A DNA stretch of 51,938 nt, from assembly GCA_035575515.1 (NCBI GenBank), contig DATLXU010000119.1:1-51938 (forward strand), read 5' to 3'. This stretch comes from DATLXU01 sp035575515 (GTDB lineage: Bacteria > Acidobacteriota > Blastocatellia > UBA7656). Below the pieces are notes generated by a model. The model did no database searches. It was not told where the DNA came from and saw nothing but the letters and a program-made list of their open reading frames with translations. Shown here one piece after another: positions 24,480 through 33,284 of this stretch (position 1 is its first letter; each line of letters opens with the position of its first letter). A program made the translations under genes and the position numbers.

Positions 24480-25532
24480 TTAACGAACGCGCCCGCGCTC
24501 TGTGCGAATTATCATCTCGGTGCCGGGTTCGAGAATCAAATCCTTGTCGCCCTCGACATAGACGGTACCGACTCCGGCAGCTCCGCCGATTATCGCGCCA
24601 AGTATCGCGCCTTTGGCTCCGCCCGCAATGCCGCCGATAATCGCGCCTGCCGCAGCGCCTACGCCGCCGCGCGTCTTGCTGTCGCTCGTGCGGCTGCCGG
24701 ATTGAACGTTGCCCTCTTCGTCAACTTTCTTCACCGTCTCTGACTCCACAACTTTTTCGAGCGACGCTGAAAATTCAGCCTGCCTGCCGTCCTGAAAAGT
24801 TATCGTGTCGAAAGCGAGCGCAAGCTCCGTGCGCCCGCTCACGCGGCCAGATTTGTTTATGCGCGCAATATGCCCTTCGACGGTCGCTCCTTCGTATTCG
24901 GGAGGCGCGATGACTGTCGCCGTGAAGCGGTCGCCCACGCGATTGTTCTTCGTGTCAATCGTCGAGTTCAGTTTCAAATTCAGCAGCGTGTTTGCGGGAA
25001 TATCGGTCGAGTAGCGGCCTCGCGTTTGAGCCGTATCGCGCTGCGGCGGAGGCGGCGCAGTATCGCGGCGCGGGTAGGTGTCCGTCGTCTGTCTTGCGCG
25101 CTGCTGATCAGCCAGCACAGAAGCTCTGGCTATGACCGCGCCGTTTGCCGGAACAACTGCGTTGCGCGGGCGACCGTAGTAGCCGTCGAGGTAGCCAAGC
25201 TCAAAGCCAAGCTCAAAGCCTTGCGTGTAATCGGCGGACGTGGCGTAGCGTTGATCGTAGCTCTGCTCGCGCCGCTGGAATGCATCCGACGCCTGGAAAT
25301 CGCGCGGCGCGCCCTGCTGCCAATCCGACTGGCCCTGCGCGTAGCCTTCGCCGTAGCCCTTCGTGTATCCCTGATCGTAAACGCTCAAAGCTCTCGTCAT
25401 CTGCGGCGCGGTTCGCGCAGAGGTTCTTGTTCGCGTCTGCGAATACGCATTCGATGAAATAGAGAAAAGACCGATGCTGATTAATGCAATGGATAGAATA
25501 GACGATAGAATGGATCGCGTCTCTTTTGACAT
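24480..25532 (-). CDS. Secreted glycine-zipper protein with GY-repeat region
   Basis: The 350-residue protein has a signal peptide (LSIALISIGLFSISSNAYSQ) and a Tyr/Gly/Gln-rich region with repeats such as YTKGYGEGYAQGQSDW and YTQGFELGFELGYLDGY. A beta-rich domain follows (LLNLKLNSTIDTKNNRVGDRFTATV), then a glycine zipper (GVGAAAGAIIGGIAGGAKGAILGAIIGGAAG) that could insert in the outer membrane, and a C-terminal strand EPGTEMIIRTERG. A beta domain plus a zipper is common in acidobacterial envelope proteins of unknown role. No operon partner is close. Confidence 0.7.
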   Translation of the reverse strand: MSKETRSILSSILSIALISIGLFSISSNAYSQTRTRTSARTAPQMTRALSVYDQGYTKGYGEGYAQGQSDWQQGAPRDFQASDAFQRREQSYDQRYATSADYTQGFELGFELGYLDGYYGRPRNAVVPANGAVIARASVLADQQRARQTTDTYPRRDTAPPPPQRDTAQTRGRYSTDIPANTLLNLKLNSTIDTKNNRVGDRFTATVIAPPEYEGATVEGHIARINKSGRVSGRTELALAFDTITFQDGRQAEFSASLEKVVESETVKKVDEEGNVQSGSRTSDSKTRGGVGAAAGAIIGGIAGGAKGAILGAIIGGAAGVGTVYVEGDKDLILEPGTEMIIRTERGRVR

Positions 25533-25830
25533 GGCTGTGACCTTCCTTTCTCAAACACCATAAGAGGCTTCCTCAGCGATGCTCAAGTGCGAATCTCAAG
25601 AAGCCTGAGTCTGCCAATCGCTTCACCAATCCTGTAACGCTGGATAAATCGAATGTAACAGCCTTTCGGATGTCAAAGCAAATCGTTTGCGATGCACGAT
25701 TGGCTTCACCTCAATGAAGCGAGGCGCGACTTTCGTGCGCCGAGCATTATGGCGATTGCGCCCGATCAAGTTTGGCTCTCACGCAGCGGGAATGAAATAC
25801 TTGGGTTGCGGCTCTCAGAATAATGATCGG
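25533..25830. other. Intergenic region, about 300 bp
   Basis: I see no gene, RNA gene or clear terminator here. It contains the promoter region of the glycine-zipper gene and the 3' flank of the methyltransferase gene. Confidence 0.5.
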
Positions 25831-26640
25831 CTAGGATGCTGGCTTTAATCCCAAATACATAAATCTCGACAACCGGCGTTCGTGGCATAACGTGTGAACG
25901 CACCACAAAAAATCTTGCAGGCCCTTGAAGTTGGTTTCGCTTTCGATGAGAATTATTTCTTCCCGATGATTGGCGCGAGCGTCGTGCCATCGCTTCGCGA
26001 CGGCGGCGGCGTCAGCGGTTAAATCATCACATCGTACAAGCTCAAACCCTGCTTCTTCGATCAGTTGTTCATTCACACCTGCCGGAAGGTAATAATAAAG
26101 TCCGATGGAACTGCGCTTGGCTATCTCTTCGTGCGAGACAATGCCGGTCACTACAAGCGCATCGGTGAACAACATGCGCCCGCCCGGCTTTAGCACTCTA
26201 TACCACTCTCTTAAGACATTGAGCCGTTCAGGCACATGGCACATCGTGTCATTTGAAATAACTGCGTCAAACGTATTGGTTTTGAAGGGCAAAGGCTTGC
26301 TCACGTCCATGGCCTGGAACTGAGCGACATCCTGAAGTCCGCGAGCGCGCGCCAGTTCATTAGCGTTGCAAACGCCGAATTCATTTATGTCCAAGCCTGT
26401 TACTTTGCAGCGGGCCATTTCTGCGACAAACAGAGCAGGCCCTCCCGACCCGCTTCCAACTTCAAGAACGTTGTCTGACTCTTTCAAATCGAGCAAGGCG
26501 ATGAAACGTCTTAGCTCGCTGGCGGTCATCCAACTGCTCTGGCCGATATCCTCGCCATAGGTTTCGGCGCGGACTGCCTGCTGCACGCTGGCGGAGAATT
26601 TGTCGTAAGAGGTGTTATAGAGATCAACGGGCGCGGTCAT
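25831..26640 (-). CDS. Class I SAM-dependent methyltransferase
   Basis: The 269-residue protein has the Rossmann-fold motif I VLEVGSGSGGPALFVAE near residue 58, motif II VTGLDINEFGV, motif IV FDAVISNDTMCHVPER and VLKPGGRMLFTDAL. The N-terminus (YNTSYDKFSASVQQAVRAETYGEDIGQSSW) resembles glycine/sarcosine/dimethylglycine and phosphoethanolamine N-methyltransferases. An N-methylation of a small amine is plausible, but the substrate cannot be read from sequence. It is a single gene, divergent from lpxA. Confidence 0.8.
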   Translation of the reverse strand: MTAPVDLYNTSYDKFSASVQQAVRAETYGEDIGQSSWMTASELRRFIALLDLKESDNVLEVGSGSGGPALFVAEMARCKVTGLDINEFGVCNANELARARGLQDVAQFQAMDVSKPLPFKTNTFDAVISNDTMCHVPERLNVLREWYRVLKPGGRMLFTDALVVTGIVSHEEIAKRSSIGLYYYLPAGVNEQLIEEAGFELVRCDDLTADAAAVAKRWHDARANHREEIILIESETNFKGLQDFLWCVHTLCHERRLSRFMYLGLKPAS

Positions 26641-26776
26641 GTTTTCCTCCCGGTGGCTTCAAGTCTGCGGCTGGCGCTTTGTTATCTTACAGCTTAGAGC
26701 TTTCCTTGAATAGCCCCTAATCGCTGCGTTGATTTTTCGCGCGCGTGCTGTAATAGTTTTCAATCTTTGAGGAGAG

Positions 26777-27544
26777 ATGAAGATTCATCCGACAGCTATT
26801 ATAAGCGAATCGGCGCGGCTCGGTGAAAATATCAGAGTCGGCCCTTACGCAATCATCGAACAAGACACAGAGATCGGCAGTGGCACAGAGATTCGCGCGC
26901 GCGCCATCGTCAAACGATTCACGATTCTCGGTTCTGAAAACGTCATTCACGAAGGCGCAATCATCGGAGGCGAGCCGCAGGACATAGGCTATGAAGAATG
27001 CGAAAGCTACCTCCGCATCGGCGCGCGCAACCGCATACGCGAAGGCGTGACCATGCATCGCGGCACGCAGCCAGGATCCGAGACCGTAGTCGGCTCGGAC
27101 TGTTTCATCATGGCCTGCGCGCATGTTGCGCACAACTGCCGCTTGGGTGATCGAGTTATCTTGGCGAACAACGTTGCGCTGGCCGGGCACGTTGAGATTG
27201 AAGATCGCGCGTTTCTTTCAGGCGGCGTGGTCGTGCATCAGTTCTGTCGCATCGGGCAGATGGCGATGATCGGCGGCAACTCGAAAATAGTTCAGGACTG
27301 TTTGCCGTTTGTAATAACGGACGGCGTGCCGGGCCGCGCTCGCGGCTTGAACATCGTTGGGCTTCGCCGCGCAGGTTTGAAAGCGAGCGAGATTCAGAAA
27401 CTGAAAGAAGCCTATCGAATCCTGCTTCGCTCAGGGCTTGCGCTCGAAGGGGCGCTCTCGCGTTTGAGCGAGCTTGACGATCCGCTCGTGAATCACCTGA
27501 TTGATTTCGTTCGCCGGTCCGAGCGCGGGTTTTGTCACGAATAA
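26777..27544 (+). CDS. lpxA: Acyl-ACP--UDP-N-acetylglucosamine O-acyltransferase
   Basis: The 255-residue protein is a left-handed beta-helix of hexapeptide repeats beginning KIHPTAIISESARLGENIRVGPYAII. The catalytic His is His119 in ACAHVAHNCRLGD. IGGEPQDIGYEE and the C-terminal helical domain (GLNIVGLRRAGL, then EIQKLKEAYRILLRSGLAL) are LpxA-specific. It performs the first step of lipid A synthesis in the cytoplasm. GAGGAG precedes the ATG. It is separated from lpxB, lpxD and fabZ, and a DUF374 acyltransferase gene converges on it. Confidence 0.95.
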   Translation: MKIHPTAIISESARLGENIRVGPYAIIEQDTEIGSGTEIRARAIVKRFTILGSENVIHEGAIIGGEPQDIGYEECESYLRIGARNRIREGVTMHRGTQPGSETVVGSDCFIMACAHVAHNCRLGDRVILANNVALAGHVEIEDRAFLSGGVVVHQFCRIGQMAMIGGNSKIVQDCLPFVITDGVPGRARGLNIVGLRRAGLKASEIQKLKEAYRILLRSGLALEGALSRLSELDDPLVNHLIDFVRRSERGFCHE

Positions 27545-27664
27545 GGAACAGCCTATAGAGGACAGGGGATAGTTAAAGGGTTCAGGCAAACTTGAAGATT
27601 TGCAATCATCGAGTAATTGTCTCTCTGTTTCCTGCTCGCCGTTTTCTCTTCCCTGTTCGCCATT
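27545..27664. repeat. Heptamer inverted-repeat element overlapping a gene end
   Basis: Six 7-nt units (GGAACAG, then variants) run from 27545 to 27586, and six complementary-type units (CTCTGTT, then variants) from 27623 to 27664. The second array encodes the last roughly 19 residues of the acyltransferase on the minus strand. Confidence 0.65.
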
Positions 27665-28490
27665 CGTGCGCTTCGCTGCGCAATCGTTCAAGAGTTGATT
27701 GAAGCTCTGCTTGCTTCGATGCGATCTCGTCATTGCTTGCGTCGCGCGCGACATAAATCGGCTCGCCCACAAGCACAATCGCGCGCGTGAAAGGCAGCGG
27801 TATCTGCAAACGATCCCAGCTCGGAATCTCGATCAAGCGCCGCACTGCTATGTGAAACGGCAGGATGGCCTGGCCCGTATGGCGAGCGAGCGTGACCGCG
27901 CCGGGCTTGGCTACGAGAGCGGGGCCGCGCGGACCGTCAATCGTAAAGCTCACATCCATTCCGTTCATAAGGCATGCGGCCATCTCAGCCATCGCGCGAG
28001 CGCCGCCGCGAGTTGATGAGCCGCGCGCCGTCCCGTATCCGAATCGCTTGATGACGCGGGCAGTGTATTCGGCATCGCGGCTGAGACTTGACATCACGAC
28101 TATACCGCGCTTGCGCCAGAACCACGTCGCAGCCAATATGCCTTCATGCCAGAACGTGAATATCGCCCGGTGGCCGCTCGCATGGATTGATTTGAGGTGA
28201 TCTGCGCCGCGCTTCTCCCACCTCAGCGTCGAGCAGATGAAGCGAATCAGCAGGTAGAAGAAAACGTCAGCGGCGCGGATGATTAACCGGTCGCGCAGGC
28301 TGTAGCTTGAGAGATCGGAAAACTCATAAACACGGCGGCGCAACTCTTCAACATTCGCATTAGACTTTTCATGTGCGCGCCTTCGCTTGCTGCGACGCTC
28401 GGAGCTTTCATCTGTAGAGTCGGTTTGAAGCGAGCTTTCGCTTGAAACGGCGCCGCCATCCGATTGCATAAGCCTCAATCTATTCGCCAC
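27606..28490 (-). CDS. DUF374-type lysophospholipid/lipid A acyltransferase
   Basis: The 294-residue protein has a polar N-terminal extension, a membrane-proximal helix (ADVFFYLLIRFICSTLRWE), the acyltransferase motif FTFWHEGILAATWFW (His-x-Glu variant of HX4D) and FTIDGPRGPALVAKPGA, which is diagnostic for the DUF374 family. It probably adds an acyl chain to a lipid A precursor or lysophospholipid at the inner membrane, matching the neighbouring lpxA. The very basic C-terminus (WRTGKRKRRAGNRET) is encoded by a heptamer repeat array and is unlikely to be ancestral. Confidence 0.82.
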   Translation of the reverse strand: MANRLRLMQSDGGAVSSESSLQTDSTDESSERRSKRRRAHEKSNANVEELRRRVYEFSDLSSYSLRDRLIIRAADVFFYLLIRFICSTLRWEKRGADHLKSIHASGHRAIFTFWHEGILAATWFWRKRGIVVMSSLSRDAEYTARVIKRFGYGTARGSSTRGGARAMAEMAACLMNGMDVSFTIDGPRGPALVAKPGAVTLARHTGQAILPFHIAVRRLIEIPSWDRLQIPLPFTRAIVLVGEPIYVARDASNDEIASKQAELQSTLERLRSEAHEWRTGKRKRRAGNRETITR

Positions 28491-28507
28491 GCGCGCGCTG
28501 TGTCAAC

Positions 28508-28600
28508 GGCAGGGAGCGGGAGTCAGTAGACGGGGGCAGTGAAAGAAAGCTGGAGTCAGCAATCCTGCCCTGACCCCCGGCACCTGACTCTTGACCCCTG
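28508..28600. repeat. Heptamer inverted-repeat element
   Basis: Four 7-nt units (GGGAGCG, GGAGTCA and variants) at 28512-28539 face four to five units of complementary type (CCCTGAC, ACCTGAC and variants) at 28568-28600. It separates two divergent genes and lies close to the signal peptidase start. Confidence 0.7.
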
Positions 28601-28682
28601 TTTTGTTGACAAAGCCTCAGCGCGACTTTAACCTTTTTCTTGAATCTTTTGGCTGACCGAAGCCGTTTGATTGTTCACCGCT

Positions 28683-29348
28683 ATGAAAGAAAAAGTTTAT
28701 CCCGGCATTGCTCTCGAAGACGATCCCGACATAGAAGTCACTTACCCGGAAGAGCCAAACGCGACCGCAGGTCTTTGGGCTGAGATCAAATCCATCACGC
28801 GCGACATAATATTCGCCGCAGTGATGGCCGTCCTCATAGTCGTCTTTGTCGTGCAGCCCGTCAAAGTTGAAGGCACTTCGATGGAGCCGCGACTTCACGA
28901 TAACGAACGCATATTCGTCAACAAGTTCGAGTACCTGACGGGCACGCCTCAGCGCGGCGACATCGTTGTCTTCTGGTTTCCCGATGACCCGACGAAATCA
29001 TTCATCAAGCGCGTGATTGGATTGCCGGGCGAGCACATTGATATGGATGCCGAAGGGCATATCACCATCAATGGCCGCGTGATAGACGAATCCTACCTGT
29101 CGCCTGCCAGGAATCGCTACGCGCGTGACAAGTGGAGACAGGTGCCCGGCGAGTGGAAAAACATCAAGGCGCATTATTATTTCGTCATGGGCGACAACCG
29201 CGACGCTTCAAACGACAGCCGATCGTGGGGACTCGTGCCCGAAAAATACATCTACGGCAAAGCGATGTTCCGCTACTGGCCGCTGTCGCGCATAGGCACG
29301 CTCAATTACACGCTCGATGAAGAAGCCGAGCTGAACGACGAACGATGA
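28683..29348 (+). CDS. lepB: Signal peptidase I
   Basis: The 221-residue protein has one transmembrane helix (IIFAAVMAVLIVVFVVQPV), then the catalytic Ser66 in VEGTSMEP and the general base Lys109 in SFIKRVIGLPGE. Box D (YFVMGDNRDASNDSRSWG) and box E-like GKAMFRYWP are also present. It removes signal peptides of secreted proteins on the outer face of the inner membrane. The ATG at 28683 is preferred over a TTG at 28671. No strong ribosome binding site is visible. Heptamer elements lie on both sides. Confidence 0.93.
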   Translation: MKEKVYPGIALEDDPDIEVTYPEEPNATAGLWAEIKSITRDIIFAAVMAVLIVVFVVQPVKVEGTSMEPRLHDNERIFVNKFEYLTGTPQRGDIVVFWFPDDPTKSFIKRVIGLPGEHIDMDAEGHITINGRVIDESYLSPARNRYARDKWRQVPGEWKNIKAHYYFVMGDNRDASNDSRSWGLVPEKYIYGKAMFRYWPLSRIGTLNYTLDEEAELNDER

Positions 29349-29352
29349 AATC

Positions 29353-29485
29353 GGTGGTTAGTGGTCAGCGGTCAGTGGTCAGCTTGCAGGCTGATGTCTT
29401 GAAAGTGGCTCTGGAAGCCTGTTTCAAGGCGACTGTATTTCTTTTAAGCGACCACTGACCACCGGCAACTGACTGCTGACCACTG
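29353..29485. repeat. Heptamer inverted-repeat element 2 (with core hairpin)
   Basis: Four units of GGTCAGT type occupy 29356-29383 and five units of GACCACT type occupy 29450-29484. The centre carries the same hairpin as element 1: CTTGAAA (29398-29404), GGCT, 5-nt loop, AGCC, TTTCAAG (29422-29428), with identical 2-nt spacers. The right array ends directly at the ATG of the following gene. Confidence 0.85.
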
Positions 29486-30742
29486 ATGTCCAAGCTGACG
29501 CCGCTCATTAAAATCATCTACAACCCTTTCGAGGCTATGGCGGAACTGGCCGCCCGCCGTCCGTACATTTTCGGCGCGGCGCTTGCGCTCATCTCGACAT
29601 TTGCTTATTACGACACGCTCGCCGGACCGTGCGGAATAATTCGATTGGCGCTTCGGCAAATGCAACTTGTCGAAGGCGTCGCTGCGCCTTTCGTCTTTTT
29701 TATCTATCGGGTGGCCACAGGAATTATCAACAGCGCGTCGCCCGTTTTCTTTCTGATAGTCGTATTCGTTCCGGCATGTTTGCTTGCGGCAAGCTTCGTT
29801 GACCGCCGCGCGAGCTTCTCGACGCTGCTCAGGCAAGAGTATGCCGCTGTTGTGAGCTGTGCGCTTTACAGTTGGGCCGTTGCTCATCTGCTTGCCTTCG
29901 TTGTCGCGCTCATCATCTATGAGCCGGGCCGCGCAAATCCGAGAGCGGTGATTGAAGCTGTGCGACTCGCGCCGCTGCCCTATTTCGTTTTTCTGATGAT
30001 GATCGGGCTGACGGTCTCGCTCAAAATCGGTTTCGGGCGCGCGGCTGGAATAGTTTCATTAGGCGCGTTGTCGCTCCTTGCGATTCCGCTGCTATCGAGA
30101 TTCTTGTTCCTGCTCACGTCGCCGTTTTTGCTGATACTGCTCATCATTTTAATAAGGAACGTCTTCGGCGAAATGGTCGCCACGCAGCGCGCGCGCGAAG
30201 AGTTCGAGCGCAGCCTTGAAGCCGCGACCTTGAATCCGGCTGATGCCGAAGCGCATTACAATCTGGGATTGATTTACCAGCAGCGCGGGCAAACGGAAGA
30301 AGCCAAAGCGAGCTTCGCACGCGCGATTGAGATAAGGCCCGACGAAGTGGACGCGCACTATCAGCTTGGCCGCATCGCGCGGCGCGAAGGAAGGCTTGCC
30401 GATGCCATTGCGCACTTTGACGCCGTTGTGCGCGAAAACGCCGGGCACAGTCAAAACGAAGTCTGGCGCGAGATAGGCCGGACATATTTGCAGGCCGGGC
30501 AATATGATGATGCTCGCGCGGCGTTCGAGCGATTTCTTGAGCGGCGGCCATCGGATGCCGAGGGGCGCTATCATTACGGATTGACGCTTTACAATTTAGG
30601 CCGCGCCGATGAAGCTGCAAACGAGATGCGCGCCTGCATCGAAGCGGTGCGCACATCGCCGACTTATAAGTATCGCGCCGACAAACGATGGATGGACGAA
30701 GCGGAGAAGTTTTTGCGTGCGCAGGAAGTCCGAAGTCCGTAG
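29486..30742 (+). CDS. Yip1-like membrane protein with TPR domain
   Basis: The 418-residue protein has an N-terminal Yip1-family part with a short amphipathic start (LIKIIYNPFEAMAELAARRP) and five or six transmembrane helices to about residue 225. A cytoplasmic TPR domain follows with repeats such as AEAHYNLGLIYQQRGQTEEA, VDAHYQLGRIARREGRLADA and EVWREIGRTYLQAGQYDDA. It probably scaffolds other proteins at the membrane. The start codon is created at the edge of a heptamer element, so there is no normal ribosome binding site. The stop codon lies in another heptamer element. Confidence 0.75.
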   Translation: MSKLTPLIKIIYNPFEAMAELAARRPYIFGAALALISTFAYYDTLAGPCGIIRLALRQMQLVEGVAAPFVFFIYRVATGIINSASPVFFLIVVFVPACLLAASFVDRRASFSTLLRQEYAAVVSCALYSWAVAHLLAFVVALIIYEPGRANPRAVIEAVRLAPLPYFVFLMMIGLTVSLKIGFGRAAGIVSLGALSLLAIPLLSRFLFLLTSPFLLILLIILIRNVFGEMVATQRAREEFERSLEAATLNPADAEAHYNLGLIYQQRGQTEEAKASFARAIEIRPDEVDAHYQLGRIARREGRLADAIAHFDAVVRENAGHSQNEVWREIGRTYLQAGQYDDARAAFERFLERRPSDAEGRYHYGLTLYNLGRADEAANEMRACIEAVRTSPTYKYRADKRWMDEAEKFLRAQEVRSP

Positions 30743-30844
30743 CCATGTGTCCGAAGTCGAAATTACATCGCGAAAGCTCGACGGAATCCCCGATGCTGCG
30801 CAAGCTCTTTCTGACTTCTGACTCTGGACTTCGGACTTCGGACT
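30725..30844. repeat. Heptamer inverted-repeat element
   Basis: Five 7-nt units (GAAGTCC type) fill 30725-30759 exactly and include the stop codon of the Yip1-TPR gene. Five units (CTTCGGA type) fill 30808-30842 ahead of carA. No core hairpin like those of elements 1-3 is present. Confidence 0.85.
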
Positions 30845-30862
30845 AAATTAACCTTTAATCTT

Positions 30863-32029
30863 ATGCAAGCGATACTAGCCCTCGAAGATGGAAGAGTGTG
30901 GCGCGGGCGCGCGTTCGGCGCGAGCGTCGAAAAGGTCGGCGAAGTCGTCTTCAACACTTCGATGACCGGTTATCAAGAGATTCTCACAGACCCTTCATAC
31001 TGCGGTCAGATCGTCACGATGACTTACCCGCTCATCGGCAACTACGGCGTGAACAGTGACGATATAGAATCGCGCCGCGTGTTTGCCGAAGGATTAGTTG
31101 TCAGAGAGCTATCGCGCACGGTGTCGAACTGGCGGGCGGAAAAATCGCTCGATGAGTATATGAAAGAAGCGGGCATTCCGGGAATATCAGACATTGACAC
31201 GCGCTCGCTCGTTCGTCACATCCGCGAGCGAGGCTCGATGCGCGGCTGCCTTTCTACGACAGGCAGCGATGAGCAAGCCGTGATCGAATGCGCACGAAGC
31301 GCGCCTGAAATGGTTGGGCTTGATCTGGCATCGGTTGTCACCTGCTCTGAGCCTTACGTTTGGACGGACGACCAGGCTTACGCTTACGGGTCGCCGCGCC
31401 TGCTTCATCCGAACGTCAAGCCCGAAGCGATTAAAGACGCGCCGCACGATGCGGCCATTTTCGAGCCACGCTTTAACGTTGTCGCTTATGATTTCGGGTT
31501 GAAGTACAACAGCCTTCGCAATCTCGCATCGCTCGGCTGTCGAGTGACGGTTGTTCCGGCGCACACGTCGGCTGAAGACGTGATTGCGCTCAAGCCGGAT
31601 GGGATATGGCTATCGAACGGGCCGGGCGACCCTGAGCCGCTGACTGGCGTGATAGCTAACTTGAGAAAGCTGATAGGCCGCTATCCGATGTTCGGGATTT
31701 GTCTCGGCCATCAACTGATGGGGCTTGCGCTGGGCGGGCGGACTTATAAATTGCCCTTCGGCCATCACGGCGGCAACCACCCCGTGAAGGATTTAACGAC
31801 GGGCCGCGTCGAAATCACAGCACAGAATCATGGTTTCGCCGTTGATGCTGATTCACTGCCTGCGGATTGCGAAGTCACGCACATTAATTTGAATGACAAC
31901 ACGGTTGAAGGCTTGCGCCACCGCAGTCTTCCGGCCTACTCGGTGCAGTACCACCCAGAAGCCGGTCCCGGCCCGCACGACCCCGCGCACTTATTTGATA
32001 AGTTCGTCGAGTTGATGGAGCAGAGTTGA
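30863..32029 (+). CDS. carA: Carbamoyl-phosphate synthase small chain
   Basis: The 388-residue protein is a complete CarA. The N-terminal domain starts AILALEDGRVWRGRAFG and includes VVFNTSMTGYQEILTDPSY. The class I glutamine amidotransferase domain has the nucleophile Cys in FGICLGHQLMGLALGG and the His-Glu pair in YSVQYHPEAGPG. It supplies ammonia to CarB for arginine and pyrimidine synthesis. carB is not adjacent, which is unusual. The last 95 bp of the gene reappear at 33482-33576 and a 28-bp part at 32700-32727, so carA is the edge of a small inserted region. Confidence 0.96.
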   Translation: MQAILALEDGRVWRGRAFGASVEKVGEVVFNTSMTGYQEILTDPSYCGQIVTMTYPLIGNYGVNSDDIESRRVFAEGLVVRELSRTVSNWRAEKSLDEYMKEAGIPGISDIDTRSLVRHIRERGSMRGCLSTTGSDEQAVIECARSAPEMVGLDLASVVTCSEPYVWTDDQAYAYGSPRLLHPNVKPEAIKDAPHDAAIFEPRFNVVAYDFGLKYNSLRNLASLGCRVTVVPAHTSAEDVIALKPDGIWLSNGPGDPEPLTGVIANLRKLIGRYPMFGICLGHQLMGLALGGRTYKLPFGHHGGNHPVKDLTTGRVEITAQNHGFAVDADSLPADCEVTHINLNDNTVEGLRHRSLPAYSVQYHPEAGPGPHDPAHLFDKFVELMEQS

Positions 32030-32040
32030 GGCTAAGATGA

Positions 32041-32481
32041 ATGCCGCTCCCGAATTTTAACGACAAGGGCGAACTGCCTGAAGGCATGCACCGAGCCACG
32101 ATTGAAGAAGTTATCGTCAGGTTCGGCAGTGGCACGCCTCAACGCCAAGCAGTGACAGCCCGCTTGCTGCGAATCTACGGACTTGCTAAAGCAACAGGCC
32201 AATTGGATCGCTTTATTATCTTTGGTAGCTATATCACCGCCAAGCCTGAGCCTAATGATGTTGACATCTTTTTGGTAATGGCTCAAGAATTCGATGTAGA
32301 TGAAATTATCGGTGAAGCGCGCGACCTGTTCTTGCACTCGCGCGCTCAACAACAATTTGGCGCAAGTGTGTTTTGGGTTAATCGAGCTACGAGTATAGCC
32401 AACATTGAGGATTTAGTTGTTGGATGGCAAACGAAGCGCGATCAAACAAAGCGAGGTATAGTAGAGGTAATTCATGATTGA
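32041..32481 (+). CDS. Nucleotidyltransferase-fold protein (DUF6932-like)
   Basis: The 146-residue protein contains the minimal nucleotidyltransferase motif FIIFGSYITAKPEPNDVDIFLVM (GS and D-x-D), preceded by RATIEEVIVRFGSGTPQRQA. Such proteins occur in accessory regions together with a very small partner, as here, where the next gene overlaps by 8 bp. The arrangement resembles nucleotidyltransferase toxin-antitoxin or defence pairs, but activity is unproven. It starts 12 bp after carA and has lower G+C than its neighbours. It is the first gene of the segment bounded by repeated carA 3' ends. Confidence 0.75.
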   Translation: MPLPNFNDKGELPEGMHRATIEEVIVRFGSGTPQRQAVTARLLRIYGLAKATGQLDRFIIFGSYITAKPEPNDVDIFLVMAQEFDVDEIIGEARDLFLHSRAQQQFGASVFWVNRATSIANIEDLVVGWQTKRDQTKRGIVEVIHD

Positions 32482-32674
32482 AAACGATGCTGAGCTACAA
32501 GCTACCCAGGAGCGCATATTGCTCTTTGAGCGCATACTGGCCGAGGCGCGCAAGACTTACTCTCCGGCAAACTATAAGGCAATGGCTGAAGGTTATTTAG
32601 TGGAGATTGAAAAGATGCAGGCGGAGATTCGCGAGTACCTCAGCCGCTTGCCGGAACAAATTGAAGTGGCATGA
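32474..32674 (+). CDS. Small helical partner of the nucleotidyltransferase-like protein
   Basis: The 66-residue product is entirely helical and charged (QATQERILLFERILAEARKT, then NYKAMAEGYLVEIEKMQAEIREYLSRLP). Similar small proteins are regularly encoded after this nucleotidyltransferase type. The 8-bp overlap with the preceding gene implies coupling and a stoichiometric partner, perhaps an antitoxin-like or adaptor role. Function is inferred from context only. Confidence 0.65.
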   Translation: MIENDAELQATQERILLFERILAEARKTYSPANYKAMAEGYLVEIEKMQAEIREYLSRLPEQIEVA

Positions 32675-32699
32675 CGGTGCTCGCAATCAAAGAGGCCCT

Positions 32700-32727
32700 G
32701 GCCCGCACGACCCCGCGCACTTATTTG
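32700..32727 (+). repeat. 28-bp copy of the carA 3' region (copy B)
   Basis: This 28-bp stretch is identical to 31970-31997 inside carA and to 33523-33550. It lies 26 bp after the small partner gene and marks the junction between two inserted segments. Confidence 0.9.
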
Positions 32728-32808
32728 TTATCGAAGGGCTTTTTGATGTCCGGTCGTAGCGGTCAACGCAGGCAGATTAATCATTGAAGGTATTCGAGAG
32801 GCTAGACA

Positions 32809-33273
32809 ATGCGGTTGATATTGGTTATTTCTCTGTTCTGTATTTTGTTTGCTCCCTTTTCTGCAACATCATCTGATGATAAATCTGAAACACGGATACG
32901 AAGATCGGAACTAGGTCGGACACCCCTTATTGCAGGACCGTTGAAGATCACTATCACCACGTTCAGGCCAAAGGTCATTGATCTGCTCGGCACATCACCG
33001 GAAGGCGGGAAAGGCCAGCTAGAATTGCAAATAGAAAATACTTCAGGTGAATTTGCGTTATTTAAGCCGCAGAGATTCTCCTTCTTGAGCCGTGATAACA
33101 AGCAGGTTGATATCCTTGATAAGCGGCATAGGTTCAAGGAGTATCTTCCTGCTGTTGAGATAGAAATAGCGCCAGGTGCTCACATCAAGGAGTTCTATAG
33201 GCTTAATGGTGGAATAGAACTGCCAGCGCGCCTATTTTATAACAGTAAGCTATTGGCTGTGATTACTGATTGA
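32809..33273 (+). CDS. Secreted protein of unknown function (154 aa)
   Basis: I do not recognise the family. A signal peptide (MRLILVISLFCILFAPFSAT) is followed by a beta-rich domain with LIAGPLKITITTFRPKVIDLLG and ELQIENTSGEFALFKPQRFSFLS, which suggests an immunoglobulin-like or DUF-type fold. Base composition is AT-richer than the surrounding genome. It lies between two carA-derived repeats and just before an IS-end-like sequence, so it is probably a recent acquisition. Confidence 0.6.
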   Translation: MRLILVISLFCILFAPFSATSSDDKSETRIRRSELGRTPLIAGPLKITITTFRPKVIDLLGTSPEGGKGQLELQIENTSGEFALFKPQRFSFLSRDNKQVDILDKRHRFKEYLPAVEIEIAPGAHIKEFYRLNGGIELPARLFYNSKLLAVITD

Positions 33274-33284
33274 CAACTCTGATG

